Shown: positions 8,444-17,265 of the stretch, piece after piece
Numbering within the stretch: the first letter of the stretch is position 1
How the letters are laid out: the number at the start of each line of letters is the position of its first letter
Source of the DNA: Micromonospora yangpuensis
Lineage (GTDB): Bacteria; Actinomycetota; Actinomycetes; Mycobacteriales; Micromonosporaceae
DNA length: 64,000 bases
Direction: 5' to 3'
NCBI RefSeq assembly: GCF_900091615.1
Contig: NZ_FMIA01000002.1
Span: forward strand, 2,356,001 to 2,420,000
The notes under the pieces: generated by a model
The model's input: the letters and a program-made list of their open reading frames with translations, nothing else
What the model was told of the DNA's origin: nothing
The model's database searches: none
Position numbers and translations under genes: made by a program

Positions 8444-9278
8444 GAGGGCGCTGCCGGGTCTTCGGGTGCGGTCGGGCGCGGCCGGCCGCGCCCGACCGCT
8501 TCGGGCCGCCACCGGGGGCCGCCGTCCGGCGGGCCGCCGGGGCGGGACGGGCCGGGGTCGCGCCGGTACGACGCCGGGCGGCGACGACGACGATCGCCGC
8601 GACCACCGCGACCACGATCCCGGGCACGAGCCAGGGGCTGAGGCCACCCTCCGGTGTCTCGTTGCCGGCCGGCGCCGGCGGGTAGGCGGCCTGGGTCTGC
8701 GCGGGGTCGGGGTTGCTCCGGGACGGGTCGGAGTGCCCCTTCTCCAGCAGGGCGAGCAGGTCCGGTGCGGCCTGCGAGGTGGGGGCGACCCAACCGGCGG
8801 GCGCCGCGCCGGTGGGCCCCTGGTAGTCGAAGGTGAGCGAGCCGCGGACCTCGTCACCGTCGGAGGCGATGGAGAGGTAGCTGGCGGTGTAGCGGCCGGT
8901 GACGGGCCAGTGCGAGACGGCGAGCAGCGTGGGGAAGCCGGTGTGGTACAGCTTCGGCTCCAGTTTGCCCTCGACGAGGTAGTACTCCTGGACCGGCTTG
9001 TCGAGCCGGATCGGCTCGCCGCTGGAGCGGGCGCCCTCCACCCGCAGCCCGGAGGGCGCGGTGAGGGTGAAGTGGGCCTGCGGGTGGGGTTGCTCGGTGA
9101 AGACGAGGGTCAACTGGTCCAACGCCTTGGTGACCACGGTGTCGGCCAGCGGGGTGGAGGTGGCGAGCTGGCCGTGGGCGGCGGCCGGGGTGGCGGGCAA
9201 CAGCGCCGTCGACACCGCGACGAGCGCCGCCGTCGCCAGTGTCGCCGCACGTCGCAGAGGGGTGAGGGCTGCTCGCAT
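8436..9278 (-). CDS. CopC-domain copper-resistance-like protein, membrane anchored
   Basis: 280 residues. Sec signal peptide (positive start, hydrophobic core, AAA cleavage near 34) puts His of HGQL at the mature N-terminus, as in CopC/YobA proteins where that His binds Cu(II). The CopC beta-sandwich covers about 35-170 (LDQLTLVFTEQPHP, GRYTASYLSIASDGDEVRGSLTFDY), followed by a Pro/Ser linker and one C-terminal membrane helix (WLVPGIVVAVVAAIVVV) with an Arg-rich cytosolic tail. Expected to be extracytoplasmic. Divergent from a polytopic membrane protein with only 84 bp between the starts, a likely functional pair. The ribosome binding site is weak. Copper role is from the family, not shown here. 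Confidence 0.85.
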   Translation of the reverse strand: MRAALTPLRRAATLATAALVAVSTALLPATPAAAHGQLATSTPLADTVVTKALDQLTLVFTEQPHPQAHFTLTAPSGLRVEGARSSGEPIRLDKPVQEYYLVEGKLEPKLYHTGFPTLLAVSHWPVTGRYTASYLSIASDGDEVRGSLTFDYQGPTGAAPAGWVAPTSQAAPDLLALLEKGHSDPSRSNPDPAQTQAAYPPAPAGNETPEGGLSPWLVPGIVVAVVAAIVVVAARRRTGATPARPAPAARRTAAPGGGPKRSGAAGRARPHPKTRQRPRR

Positions 9279-9362
9279 TTGTTCATGATGGCCATTCCCC
9301 TGGTACGAGACAAGACGTAAAGTTCACAGCCCTGACCTCGGCCCGACACAGCAAAGGCGAGC

Positions 9363-10721
9363 ATGGGCACCTACCCGGAGCTGTTGGCGCACGGCGTCGG
9401 CGGGCGGCAGGATCTGCCGCTTCCGCTGCCCTACCTCGTCGTCGCCGTCGCGTTGACCCTGCTGGCCACCTTCGTCGCGCTCGGCGCGCTCTGGCGGGTA
9501 CCCCGGCTGGACCGCACCGGGACGGCCGGGCAACCCGTACCGGGATGGCTGGGTGGCCTCGTCGACGCCCCCGCCTCCCGGTGGACGCTGCGGGGCGCGG
9601 GCCTGCTCGCCGGCGGGTACTTCTGCGTCGGTCTGCTCGCCGGGCCGGACAGCCCGGAGAACCCCACCGCCGGTGTGCTCTACGTGCTGCTCTGGGTCGG
9701 GCTGGTCCCGGTGTCACTGCTGTTCGGGCCGGTCTGGCGGGCGGTGAACCCGCTTCGTGGGCTCTACCTGCTGGTCGCGACGGCCGCCGGGCGGGACCCG
9801 GACCGGGGGCTGCGCCCGTTGCCGGGCGGCCTGGGGCTCTGGCCGGCCGCCGTGGGGCTGTTCGCGTTCGTCTGGTTGGAGCTGGTCGCACCGGGGCGGG
9901 CCACCCTCCCGGTGATCAACGCCTGGTTGGCCGGCTACGCCCTGGTGATGCTGGTCGGCGCGGTCCGTTACGGGGTCGGCTGGTTCGACCGGGCCGATCC
10001 GTTCGAGGTCTACAGCGCGCTGGTCGGCCGGCTCGCGGTCATCGGCCGGCGCGCCGACGGCGTCCTGGTCTGGCGCAACCCGATGGACGGCATCGCCGGG
10101 CTCCGGCCGGAGCCGGGACTGGTCGCGGTGGTCACCGTCCTGCTCGGCTCGACCATGTACGACAGCCTCTCCACCGCTCCCGCCTGGCTCCGGTTCGGCC
10201 AGGAGAGCGGCCTGCCCCCGGTGGTCACCGGCACCGTCGGGATCACCGGGGTGATCGCCCTGGTGGCGCTGGCCCTGCTCGCCGCCACCCGGGTCGCCGC
10301 CGTCGTCGGACGCCGTGCCGACGCCGCCGGTGGCGAGCCGGTCCCGGCCGGTCGGGTCGCCGGTGAACTGGCCCACTCGATCGTGCCCGTCGCGGTGGGC
10401 TACCTGCTGGCCCACTACTACGCGCTGCTGGTCCTGGAAGGGCAGCGCACCATCGCCCTGCTCGCCGACCCGCGTGGCACCGGGGCCGACTGGCTGGGCA
10501 CCGCGGACTGGTCGATCAACACCGCCCTGATCACACCCGACCAGGTGGCGGCCCTGCAGATCACCGTCATCGTCCTCGGTCACCTGCTCGGCACCCTGCT
10601 CGCCCACGACCGCGCGCTGTACCTGTTCCCCCGGGCCCGGGCGGTGACCGGTCAGCTGCCGATGCTGGTGCTGATGGTCGCCTACACCGTCGTCGGTCTG
10701 CTGCTGCTCTACGCCGGCTGA
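9363..10721 (+). CDS. Polytopic membrane protein of unknown function
   Basis: 452 residues with about nine to eleven predicted membrane helices (for example PYLVVAVALTLLATFVALGAL near the N-terminus and LPMLVLMVAYTVVGLLLLYA at the C-terminus). No family is recognised with certainty; similar proteins occur in actinobacteria as conserved integral membrane proteins. Seen: WRAVNPLRGLYLL and AHYYALLVLEGQ segments with charged or aromatic residues inside otherwise hydrophobic stretches. ATG 9363 has AAGGCGA upstream. It is divergent from the CopC-like gene, so a role in metal or redox handling at the membrane is possible (inference). Its 3' end overlaps the convergent GTPase gene by 13 bp. Confidence 0.75.
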   Translation: MGTYPELLAHGVGGRQDLPLPLPYLVVAVALTLLATFVALGALWRVPRLDRTGTAGQPVPGWLGGLVDAPASRWTLRGAGLLAGGYFCVGLLAGPDSPENPTAGVLYVLLWVGLVPVSLLFGPVWRAVNPLRGLYLLVATAAGRDPDRGLRPLPGGLGLWPAAVGLFAFVWLELVAPGRATLPVINAWLAGYALVMLVGAVRYGVGWFDRADPFEVYSALVGRLAVIGRRADGVLVWRNPMDGIAGLRPEPGLVAVVTVLLGSTMYDSLSTAPAWLRFGQESGLPPVVTGTVGITGVIALVALALLAATRVAAVVGRRADAAGGEPVPAGRVAGELAHSIVPVAVGYLLAHYYALLVLEGQRTIALLADPRGTGADWLGTADWSINTALITPDQVAALQITVIVLGHLLGTLLAHDRALYLFPRARAVTGQLPMLVLMVAYTVVGLLLLYAG

Positions 10722-11317
10722 TCCGCCCGGCTGCGGGTGCCCTTGCCCTTCATCACGTGGTGCAGCAACGCGATCAGCACCTCCTTGCTGGAGTCGCGCC
10801 GCCGGGCGTCACAGAGCACGACCGGCACCTCGGGATCGAGGTCCAGGGCCAGCCGTACGTCGTCGAGGTCGTAGCGGCGGGCCCCGTCGAAGCAGTTCAC
10901 CGCGACGATGAACGGCACCTGGTGGCGCTCGAAGTAGTCGATGGAGGGGAAGGAGTCGGCCAGCCGGCGGGTGTCGGCCAGCACGACCGCGCCGAGCGCG
11001 CCCAGGGCCAACTCGTCCCAGACGAACCAGAACCGGTCCTGCCCCGGGGTGCCGAACAGGTACAGCACCAGGTCGTCACCGAAGCTGATCCGGCCGAAGT
11101 CCATCGCGACGGTGGTGGTGGTCTTGGCCTCCACGCCGGAGAGGTCGTCGACCCCGACCCCACGTTCGGACAGGACCTCCTCGGTTCGCAACGGCTGGGT
11201 CTCGCTGACGGCGCTGACCAGCGTCGTCTTGCCCACGCCGAAACCACCAGCGACGAGGATCTTGATGGCGGTCGGGATGGTCACCCCGGGTACGCCGTCA
11301 GAGTTTCCGTAGTCCAT
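10709..11317 (-). CDS. Conservon GTPase (CvnD-like)
   Basis: 202-residue small Ras/MglA-like GTPase, last gene of the conservon. Seen: P-loop GGFGVGKTTLVSAVSE (about residues 24-39), switch-region DFGRI, G3-like FGTPGQDRFWFVWDEL (DxxG replaced by TPGQ), and NCFD in the position of NKxD. CvnD proteins bind GTP and act with the roadblock partner (GTPase-activating-like) downstream of the sensor kinase. ATG 11317 overlaps the DUF742 stop by 20 nt, the tight packing typical of the operon. Confidence 0.9.
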   Translation of the reverse strand: MDYGNSDGVPGVTIPTAIKILVAGGFGVGKTTLVSAVSETQPLRTEEVLSERGVGVDDLSGVEAKTTTTVAMDFGRISFGDDLVLYLFGTPGQDRFWFVWDELALGALGAVVLADTRRLADSFPSIDYFERHQVPFIVAVNCFDGARRYDLDDVRLALDLDPEVPVVLCDARRRDSSKEVLIALLHHVMKGKGTRSRADQPA

Positions 11318-11669
11318 TGATCAGCGCCTCGAATACCTGGTTGTCCGGCAGAGTGGCGGGCGGCCGGGGCTCGGAGACCCGGACGAGCCCGCGGGCGAGC
11401 AGATCGTCGAGGAGGACGCGCACGGTTCCCAGCGGGAGCCGGAGATGCGCGGCGACCTCGGCGAGGGCGAGTGGCCGTTGGCAGAGGTTGACGATGTGTT
11501 GGTGTTCCGGGCTCAGCCCGAGCTCCAACGGTGGTGCCTGCCCGGTGGCGAGGACCAGCGAGATGACGTTGAAGCCGTTCTTGGGACGGGCCCGCCCGCC
11601 GGTCATCGCGTACGGCCGGACCAGGGGCCCCGCCTCGTCGTCTATCCACATCGGCTCCGCACCGGGCAT
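11298..11669 (-). CDS. DUF742 protein (CvnC-like)
   Basis: 123 residues with the DUF742 winged-helix pattern: LVRPYAMTGGRARP near the N-terminus, then LSPEHQHIVNLCQRPLALAEVAAHL and LPLGTVRVLLDDLLARGLVRV. Third gene of the conservon; DUF742 proteins are proposed adaptor or DNA-binding partners. ATG 11669 begins one base after the roadblock stop. An in-frame extension of 18 codons exists but runs into the roadblock gene and looks unrelated to the family. Confidence 0.9.
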   Translation of the reverse strand: MPGAEPMWIDDEAGPLVRPYAMTGGRARPKNGFNVISLVLATGQAPPLELGLSPEHQHIVNLCQRPLALAEVAAHLRLPLGTVRVLLDDLLARGLVRVSEPRPPATLPDNQVFEALINGLRKL

Positions 11670-11670
11670 G

Positions 11671-12084
11671 TCAATAGACCTGCTTACCCGGCCGGGCCGG
11701 CGCCACCAGGAACCGGCCGGCACGTCCGACCACCATGGCCATCTCGTAGGCGATCAGACCGACGTCGGCGTCCTCGGCGGCGAGCACGGCCAGGCAGGCA
11801 CCGTGCCCCGCCGCGGTGACGAACAGGAAGCGGGTCTCCATCTCGATGACCGTCTGTCGTACCGGGCCACCGTCGAAGCGCTTGCCGGCGCCCTTGGCGA
11901 GGCTCTGGATACCCGAGGCGACCGCCGCCAGGTGCTCGGCGTCCTCCCGGCTCATCCCCGTGGAGGCCGCCATCAGCAGGCCGTCGACGGAGAGCACGAT
12001 GGCGTGTTCGGCCTGCTTGACGCGACCGACCAGATCGTCGAGCAACCAGGCCAGATCACCTGCAGACTTCTGCTGCTGCACCAC
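11671..12084 (-). CDS. Roadblock/LC7 domain protein (CvnB-like)
   Basis: 137 residues spanning one roadblock/LC7 domain (LLDDLVGRVKQAEHAIVLSVDGLLMAAS; FLFVTAAGHGACLAVLA). In conservons this protein partners the GTPase CvnD, in the way MglB partners MglA. GTG 12084 is preceded by AAAGAGGA; a second GTG is directly adjacent, so the start may be one codon shorter. Lies 12 nt after the kinase stop. Confidence 0.93.
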   Translation of the reverse strand: MVQQQKSAGDLAWLLDDLVGRVKQAEHAIVLSVDGLLMAASTGMSREDAEHLAAVASGIQSLAKGAGKRFDGGPVRQTVIEMETRFLFVTAAGHGACLAVLAAEDADVGLIAYEMAMVVGRAGRFLVAPARPGKQVY

Positions 12085-12096
12085 TCGTTCCTCTTT

Positions 12097-14613
12097 CTAC
12101 CGATCGGTGTCGACGGCGGGCGGTTCCTCCGCGTCGGGGCGGGGGACGTCGCTGTCGGTGTCCTTGATCCGTTCGGCGTCGGCACGTCCACGCCGGGTGC
12201 CGTGCTGGTACGAACTCATCGTCCGGCGAACCTGGTCGGGTGACATCACGACAGCGGCGTCGTCGGTGATCTCGCCGGTGTCGGCGCTCTCCCGCAGCTG
12301 CGGGGCGATGCTGGCCTGGCGGACCCGGACGGGCAGACCGGCCGGGGTGCGGGAACTCTCCGCCGACGGGTCAGCGGCCGGCCCGGCCGGCCGGGCCGGC
12401 GGCTCGGCTCGGCGGGGCGGTGTGGACGGCTGGGCGGAACGCGCCGGCGTGATCATCGGCAGCTCCTGGGTGGCCGGGGCGGAGTCGGAGAGCGGGGACC
12501 GGCGCCCGGGACGTCCGGTCGCGGTCCGGGCGGTGTCGGCCGGCGGGGTCTCCCGGCCTCCGGTGGTGGGTCGTGCCGGTCGCTCGGCGAGCGCGACGCC
12601 ACCGGTGGTCTCGGTGGTGGGCTCGGCGGTGGACAGCCGCGACCGGCCGCCCGGTGCGGGGCCGTCCGAGGTCGGTGCCGAGGCACCCGCGTCGCGGCCG
12701 GTGGTCAGGGTCTCCGCCCCGGTCACCAGTTCCATCGGGATCAGCACGACGGCGGTGGTGCCGCCGTACGCGGAGGCCTTCAGCTGTACGCCGATGCCGT
12801 GCCGGGCGGCGAGCTGGCTCACCACGAACAGCCCCAGCTGGTTGGCGTTGGAGAGGGTGAAGTCGCGGGGGTTGCTGATCTGCTCGTTGGCGGCGGCGAG
12901 GTCCTCGACGCTCATGCCGAGCCCGCGGTCCTCGATCTCCACCGCGAAGCCCCTGGCCACCAGGTGCCCCTTGACCTCGACCTGGGTCTGCGGCGGCGAG
13001 AAGGTGAGGGCGTTCTCGATCAGCTCGGCGAGCAGGTGGATCACGTCGCTGACGGCCCGTCCGGCCAGCCCGACCGAACCGAGGGGGAGTACCTGTACCC
13101 GGGTGTAGTCCTCGACCTCCTGGGTCGCGGCGCGGGCCACGTCGAGCATCGGCACGTTGCGCCGCCAGGCCCGACCGGGGGCCGCGCCGGAGAGGACGAT
13201 CAGGTTCTCCGCGTTGCGCCGCATCCGGGTGGCCAGGTGGTCGATCCGGAACAGGTCCTCCAGCTTGTCCGGGGACTCCTCCTGCCGTTCCATCGCGTCC
13301 AGCAGGGTGACCTGCCGGTGGACGAGACCCTGGGTACGCCGGGCGAGGCTGAGGAAGACGTCCCGGACGGCCCGGCGCAGCTCCGCCTGCTCGACCGCGG
13401 TACGCACGGCGGTCTCCTGCACCCGGTTGAAGGCCTGGCCGACCTGGCCGATCTCGTCGTCGCCGAAGTCCAGCGGTGGCGCCTCGGCGTCGACGTCGAC
13501 CTTGTCGCCCCGGCCGAGGCGTTCCACCACCGTCGGCAGCTGCTCGTCGGCCAGGTGCCGGGCCGCCTCCCGCAGCCGCTTCAACTGCGCCATCAACGAC
13601 CGGGCGGTGGTCACCGAGACGATCACCGAGGCGATGACGGCGATCAGACCCAGACCGGCGGCGAGCACCAGCCGGACGATGACCATGACGGCCACCGGCG
13701 CGGCCCGCTCGACCACCGCGTCACCGCTTTCGAGCACGGCCTCCTGCAGGCTGGACAGCGCGGCACCGGCGGCCGGATCCCAGTCCTCGGCGGTGATCGC
13801 CGGCCGGACCGTGTCCCGGTCGCTGAGCACGACCCGGTCCTCGAGACCGCGCAGCCGGTCGAAGTCGGCACCGGAGAGGATGCCGGTGATGTTCTCCCGG
13901 TCCTCCGGACGCAGCTGCGTGACGATCCGGTCGGTGAGGAACCGCTGCGCGGCGACGAGCTGGCTGAACCGGGTGTGCTCGTCGGGCGTGATCCGCCCGG
14001 CGGCGAGCACGCCGGCCAGCAGGCCGTCCTGCCGGGACAGCAGCTCCCGGATGCGGTACAGGTCGATCAGGTTGCGGGTGTCGGCCTGGATCTCGATGTC
14101 GTCGATGCCGCCGACGACGTCGTAGACCTGGAACAGGCTCTCGATGGCCCGGGTGTAGGCGGCCTCGGTGCTGCTGCGGTCGGCGCTGCGGTCGTCGGTG
14201 GCGGCCCGGACCGTGGCGAGCGCGTCGATCTCGGCGATCGCCGTCTCGGTCCGTTGCTGGGCCCGGTTGTTGCTGGCCAGCTTCGCCTGCCAGCTGCGGG
14301 CCGAGGTCTTGAATGTCGCGGCCAGGCCGTCGACCTTGCGGCGACTATCCTCCAGGGCCTCTCGGCCGCTCTGGTCACCGGCGCCGAGGTGGGCGACGGC
14401 GAGACGACGCTCGTCCTGCAGGGCGAGCAGCAGCGGCTCACTGGGGGCGACGACCTGACTGTCGATCGTCTGGACGCCGAGCAGCGAGACACCGTCACGC
14501 AGTGTCACCCAGGCCGCGAAGGACCAGAGGGCAACCAGCGACAGCAGGAGAGCAATGACCTTCGTACGCAGATTGGTGCTGCGATACCGCATCAAACCGT
14601 CCCAGGCGGACAT
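12097..14613 (-). CDS. Sensor histidine kinase with nitrate-sensor-like extracytoplasmic domain (CvnA-like)
   Basis: 838 residues. Order: membrane helix about 18-40; extracytoplasmic helical NIT-like domain about 45-295; second helix about 300-325; HAMP linker; dimerisation-like segment with RIDHLATRMRRNAENLIVLSG; ATPase domain with N box LLAELIENALTFSPP, G1 EDRGLGM and G2 NQLGLFVVSQLAARHG; then a disordered Pro/Thr/Arg-rich tail of about 210 residues. It heads the conservon transcribed leftward and diverges from the diterpenoid operon. No cognate response regulator is adjacent, as usual for conservons. ATG 14613 lacks a clear ribosome binding site; an ATG seven codons later (14592, MRYRSTNL) is an equally good start. 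Confidence 0.9.
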   Translation of the reverse strand: MSAWDGLMRYRSTNLRTKVIALLLSLVALWSFAAWVTLRDGVSLLGVQTIDSQVVAPSEPLLLALQDERRLAVAHLGAGDQSGREALEDSRRKVDGLAATFKTSARSWQAKLASNNRAQQRTETAIAEIDALATVRAATDDRSADRSSTEAAYTRAIESLFQVYDVVGGIDDIEIQADTRNLIDLYRIRELLSRQDGLLAGVLAAGRITPDEHTRFSQLVAAQRFLTDRIVTQLRPEDRENITGILSGADFDRLRGLEDRVVLSDRDTVRPAITAEDWDPAAGAALSSLQEAVLESGDAVVERAAPVAVMVIVRLVLAAGLGLIAVIASVIVSVTTARSLMAQLKRLREAARHLADEQLPTVVERLGRGDKVDVDAEAPPLDFGDDEIGQVGQAFNRVQETAVRTAVEQAELRRAVRDVFLSLARRTQGLVHRQVTLLDAMERQEESPDKLEDLFRIDHLATRMRRNAENLIVLSGAAPGRAWRRNVPMLDVARAATQEVEDYTRVQVLPLGSVGLAGRAVSDVIHLLAELIENALTFSPPQTQVEVKGHLVARGFAVEIEDRGLGMSVEDLAAANEQISNPRDFTLSNANQLGLFVVSQLAARHGIGVQLKASAYGGTTAVVLIPMELVTGAETLTTGRDAGASAPTSDGPAPGGRSRLSTAEPTTETTGGVALAERPARPTTGGRETPPADTARTATGRPGRRSPLSDSAPATQELPMITPARSAQPSTPPRRAEPPARPAGPAADPSAESSRTPAGLPVRVRQASIAPQLRESADTGEITDDAAVVMSPDQVRRTMSSYQHGTRRGRADAERIKDTDSDVPRPDAEEPPAVDTDR

Positions 14614-14977
14614 CGGTAACCCGGCCGGCAGTCCCGGCCGGGCGAGCTATCGGAGTAGGCAGACCGGGAGACGCTAGCAGCTTGCGGACTCTCCACTCAA
14701 GAGCACCCAGATCGCACGACATCGACGGTCCGGTCCATACGCAGGGTAGTGCCGCCCGGTGCTGGTCGGGCGGGTGGGCAGGAGGCCCGCCGAACATTTC
14801 CACTTCGGACGGTGATCGAGGCATCACGGCAGGTCACCGACGGGAATGTCAATGCCTGTAAGGTGAAGCCGATCACGCCCCGCATCGGTGGTCGTACTCA
14901 CAGGACATCGTTAACGTCTCCTCAGTGACCGAAACGTGACGGCTTCGGCATCCGACGCCAGTGAGGGAGTATCCGCT
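14614..14977. promoter_or_regulatory. Divergent promoter region, conservon versus diterpenoid operon
   Basis: About 360 bp between the kinase start and the chosen P450 start, with no supported gene. It has lower GC than the flanks and a GTTAAC-centred 8-bp palindrome (CGTTAACG, 14909-14916). It should hold promoters for both divergent operons. No confident -35/-10 pair could be assigned by eye. Confidence 0.5.
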
Positions 14978-16369
14978 GTGGACAGTGCCGAGGCCACCCC
15001 GGCGGTCGCCGCGCGGGTCGTACCGGCCCGCCGGGTGGTGCCCGCGATGATCCGTGACGCCCACGCCGCGCTTGTCGACGCCGGCCGGTGGTCCGACGGT
15101 GAGGTGGTCCGGCTCGGGCTCGGCGTGGCCCGGCCCTACCTGGTCACCAACCCCACCCACGTGCAGCAGGTGCTGCAGGAACGGGCGGCCAACTACCCCC
15201 GGGGCGACGACACCGCGCTCTGGCGATCGGTGCGCCGGCTGGTCGGCGACGGCATCCTCGCCGAGGGCGACTCCTGGGCGGCCAGCCGCCGGGTGCTGGC
15301 ACCGCTGTTCCGGCCGGCCCGGATCACCGCGATGGTCGCGCCGATGGCCGACGCCGTGGCCGAGGCGGTCGCCGAGCTCGACGGTCCCGCGGCCGCCGCC
15401 ACCCCGGTCGACATCGGCGCCGAGCTGTCCCGCATCGTCTGCGCCGCCATCATGCGGGCCTTCTTCGCCGACCGGATCTCGGTGGCCGAGGCGATGCGGA
15501 TCACCGACGCCCAGGAGACGATCGTCACCTCGATGGCCCCCCGCATCCTCGCGCCGTTCGTGCCGTGGTGGGTCCGGATGCCCGGGGACCGCCGCTTCCA
15601 CGCCGCCGTGCGGTCCATCGACGACATCCTGCTGCCGGTGCTGCGCCGGGCCCGGCAGCACCCCTGCGACGGCGACGACGTGCTCTCCGTGCTGGTCCGG
15701 GCCCGCACCCCGGACGGCGCCCCGCTCAGCGACCAGCGGATGCGTGACGATCTGGTGTCCATGATGGCGGTCACCACCGAGACCAGTCAGACGGTGCTGA
15801 CCTGGCTGTTTCCCGTGTTGGCCAACAATCCCGAGGTGGCCGCGCGGCTGCTCGACGAGATCGACCAGGTGGTCGGCACCGGTCCGGTCCGGGCCGAGCA
15901 GCTACCGGAGCTGCGCTACACCCGCATGGTGATGGACGAGCTGATCCGGCTCTACCCGGCGGGTTGGATCGTGCCCCGTCGGGCGGCGGCCGACGACGTG
16001 CTGGGTGGGGTACGCATCGAGCGGGGGGCGACCATGCTCGTCTCGCCGTACGCCACCGGGCGGATGCCGCTGTTCTGGGGGCCCCGGGCGGAGGTCTTCG
16101 ACCCGGACCGGTTCGCTCCCGGCCGGGCCGCCGCCGAGGGGCGGCACCGCAACGCGCACTACCCGTTCGGGCTCGGCATGCACCGCTGCCTCGGTGAGCA
16201 CCTGTTCCACCTGGAGGCCGCGCTGATCGTGGCGACCCTGTTGAGCCGGTTCAGCTTCACCCCGACCGACCCGACCATCCCCGGCACCCGGGTCGCCGCC
16301 TCACTGCGTCCCAGCCGACCCGTGCTGCTGCGGCTGAGCCGTCGGCAGCGTACCCAGGAGGTTGTCTGA
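14978..16369 (+). CDS. Cytochrome P450
   Basis: 463-residue class I-type bacterial P450. Seen: I-helix oxygen-binding region AVTTETSQT (acid-alcohol pair E-T kept, the usual AGxET glycine missing), K-helix ExxR in MDELIRLYP, PERF-like DPDRF, and the heme-thiolate loop FGLGMHRCLGEHL with the cysteine ligand. GTG 14978 is preferred because GAGGGAG (14963-14969) lies 8 nt upstream; GTG 14936 would add 14 residues but lacks a binding site. Its stop overlaps the terpene synthase ATG (TGATG). Likely oxidises the diterpene made by the next two enzymes; needs a ferredoxin and reductase from elsewhere. Confidence 0.93.
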   Translation: MDSAEATPAVAARVVPARRVVPAMIRDAHAALVDAGRWSDGEVVRLGLGVARPYLVTNPTHVQQVLQERAANYPRGDDTALWRSVRRLVGDGILAEGDSWAASRRVLAPLFRPARITAMVAPMADAVAEAVAELDGPAAAATPVDIGAELSRIVCAAIMRAFFADRISVAEAMRITDAQETIVTSMAPRILAPFVPWWVRMPGDRRFHAAVRSIDDILLPVLRRARQHPCDGDDVLSVLVRARTPDGAPLSDQRMRDDLVSMMAVTTETSQTVLTWLFPVLANNPEVAARLLDEIDQVVGTGPVRAEQLPELRYTRMVMDELIRLYPAGWIVPRRAAADDVLGGVRIERGATMLVSPYATGRMPLFWGPRAEVFDPDRFAPGRAAAEGRHRNAHYPFGLGMHRCLGEHLFHLEAALIVATLLSRFSFTPTDPTIPGTRVAASLRPSRPVLLRLSRRQRTQEVV

Positions 16370-17265
16370 TGCCCGCGACCGTGGACGCCGAGCTCGACTC
16401 GGCCGCGGAGCACGGCCGGATCTGTGCCCTGGCCTCCCGTGGGCAGCGCGACCTGCAGCAGGTCGTCGCCGCCCACCCCGGCCTCTTCCCGGACCCGCCG
16501 GTCGACCCGGCGATGCTCGGCGCGTTGGCCATGTCGACGGCGTTCATCGCGCCCTGGTGCACCGCCGAGCAGCTCCGTACGGCCAACCACACCTCCCTGT
16601 GGGTGACCGCCGAGGACTGGCGGATCGACCGGCTGGCCAGCTCCGCCACCGAGGTCGCCGGGATCGTCGCCGACTGTGTGGCGGTCGCCGAGGGCGGTAC
16701 GCCCCGCGCCGACGACCTGCTCGGCGGCTTCCTGGCCCGCATCCGCGACGACCTGGCCCGCACCGGCACCTTCGCCGAGCTGCGCCCACGCTGGCGCGAC
16801 GAGGTGCACCGGATGCTCACCGCCGACGCCCGGGAGTGGCGGTGGCGGCTCGACCCGGACACCCCGCCGCCCACCGCCGAGGAGTACCTCGCCAACGCCG
16901 ACAACTACGGCGCGACCTTCGTCAACGTGTCGCACTGGCTGGCCACCGGCGACGCCGACACGCTCGCCCACCTGGACGAGCTGACCGCCGCCAGCCGGCA
17001 GGTCCAGGAGATCATCCGGCTGGTCAACGACCTGGCCAGCTACGACCGGGACGTCAAGGCCGGCGACCTCAACATCCTCACGCTCGGTCTCGACCGCGAC
17101 GAGGTACGCCGGTGGACCGGCGACCGGTTGGCGCGCTGCCGGAACACCCTGGCGGAGGTGGCGCGGAGCTGCCCGCAGCAGGCCGCCTACCTCTCCCGGG
17201 AGATCGGCTTCACCACGGGGTTCTACCGGATGACGGACTTCTGGGGTGACGTTGACCAGCACTGA
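16369..17265 (+). CDS. Class I terpene synthase (diterpene synthase-like)
   Basis: 298 residues with the all-alpha class I terpenoid cyclase fold. Seen: the NSE metal-binding triad N220-x3-S224-x3-D228 in LVNDLASYDRD, followed by KAGDLNIL, and a degenerate first acidic motif EDWRID (82-87) instead of DDxxD. These enzymes ionise the diphosphate of (C)PP and cyclise. With a class II cyclase next, the substrate is probably a labdane-type bicyclic diphosphate (inference). ATG overlaps the P450 stop by one base, and its 3' end overlaps the class II gene by 20 nt. Confidence 0.85.
   Translation: MPATVDAELDSAAEHGRICALASRGQRDLQQVVAAHPGLFPDPPVDPAMLGALAMSTAFIAPWCTAEQLRTANHTSLWVTAEDWRIDRLASSATEVAGIVADCVAVAEGGTPRADDLLGGFLARIRDDLARTGTFAELRPRWRDEVHRMLTADAREWRWRLDPDTPPPTAEEYLANADNYGATFVNVSHWLATGDADTLAHLDELTAASRQVQEIIRLVNDLASYDRDVKAGDLNILTLGLDRDEVRRWTGDRLARCRNTLAEVARSCPQQAAYLSREIGFTTGFYRMTDFWGDVDQH

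Noticed and set aside
12799..14619. Long + strand open frame opposite the sensor kinase
   Set aside because: His/Gln/Arg/Gly-rich translation with no motif; the minus-strand kinase is unambiguous.
14936..14977. Earlier GTG start for the P450
   Set aside because: No ribosome binding site; GTG 14978 has GAGGGAG at ideal distance.
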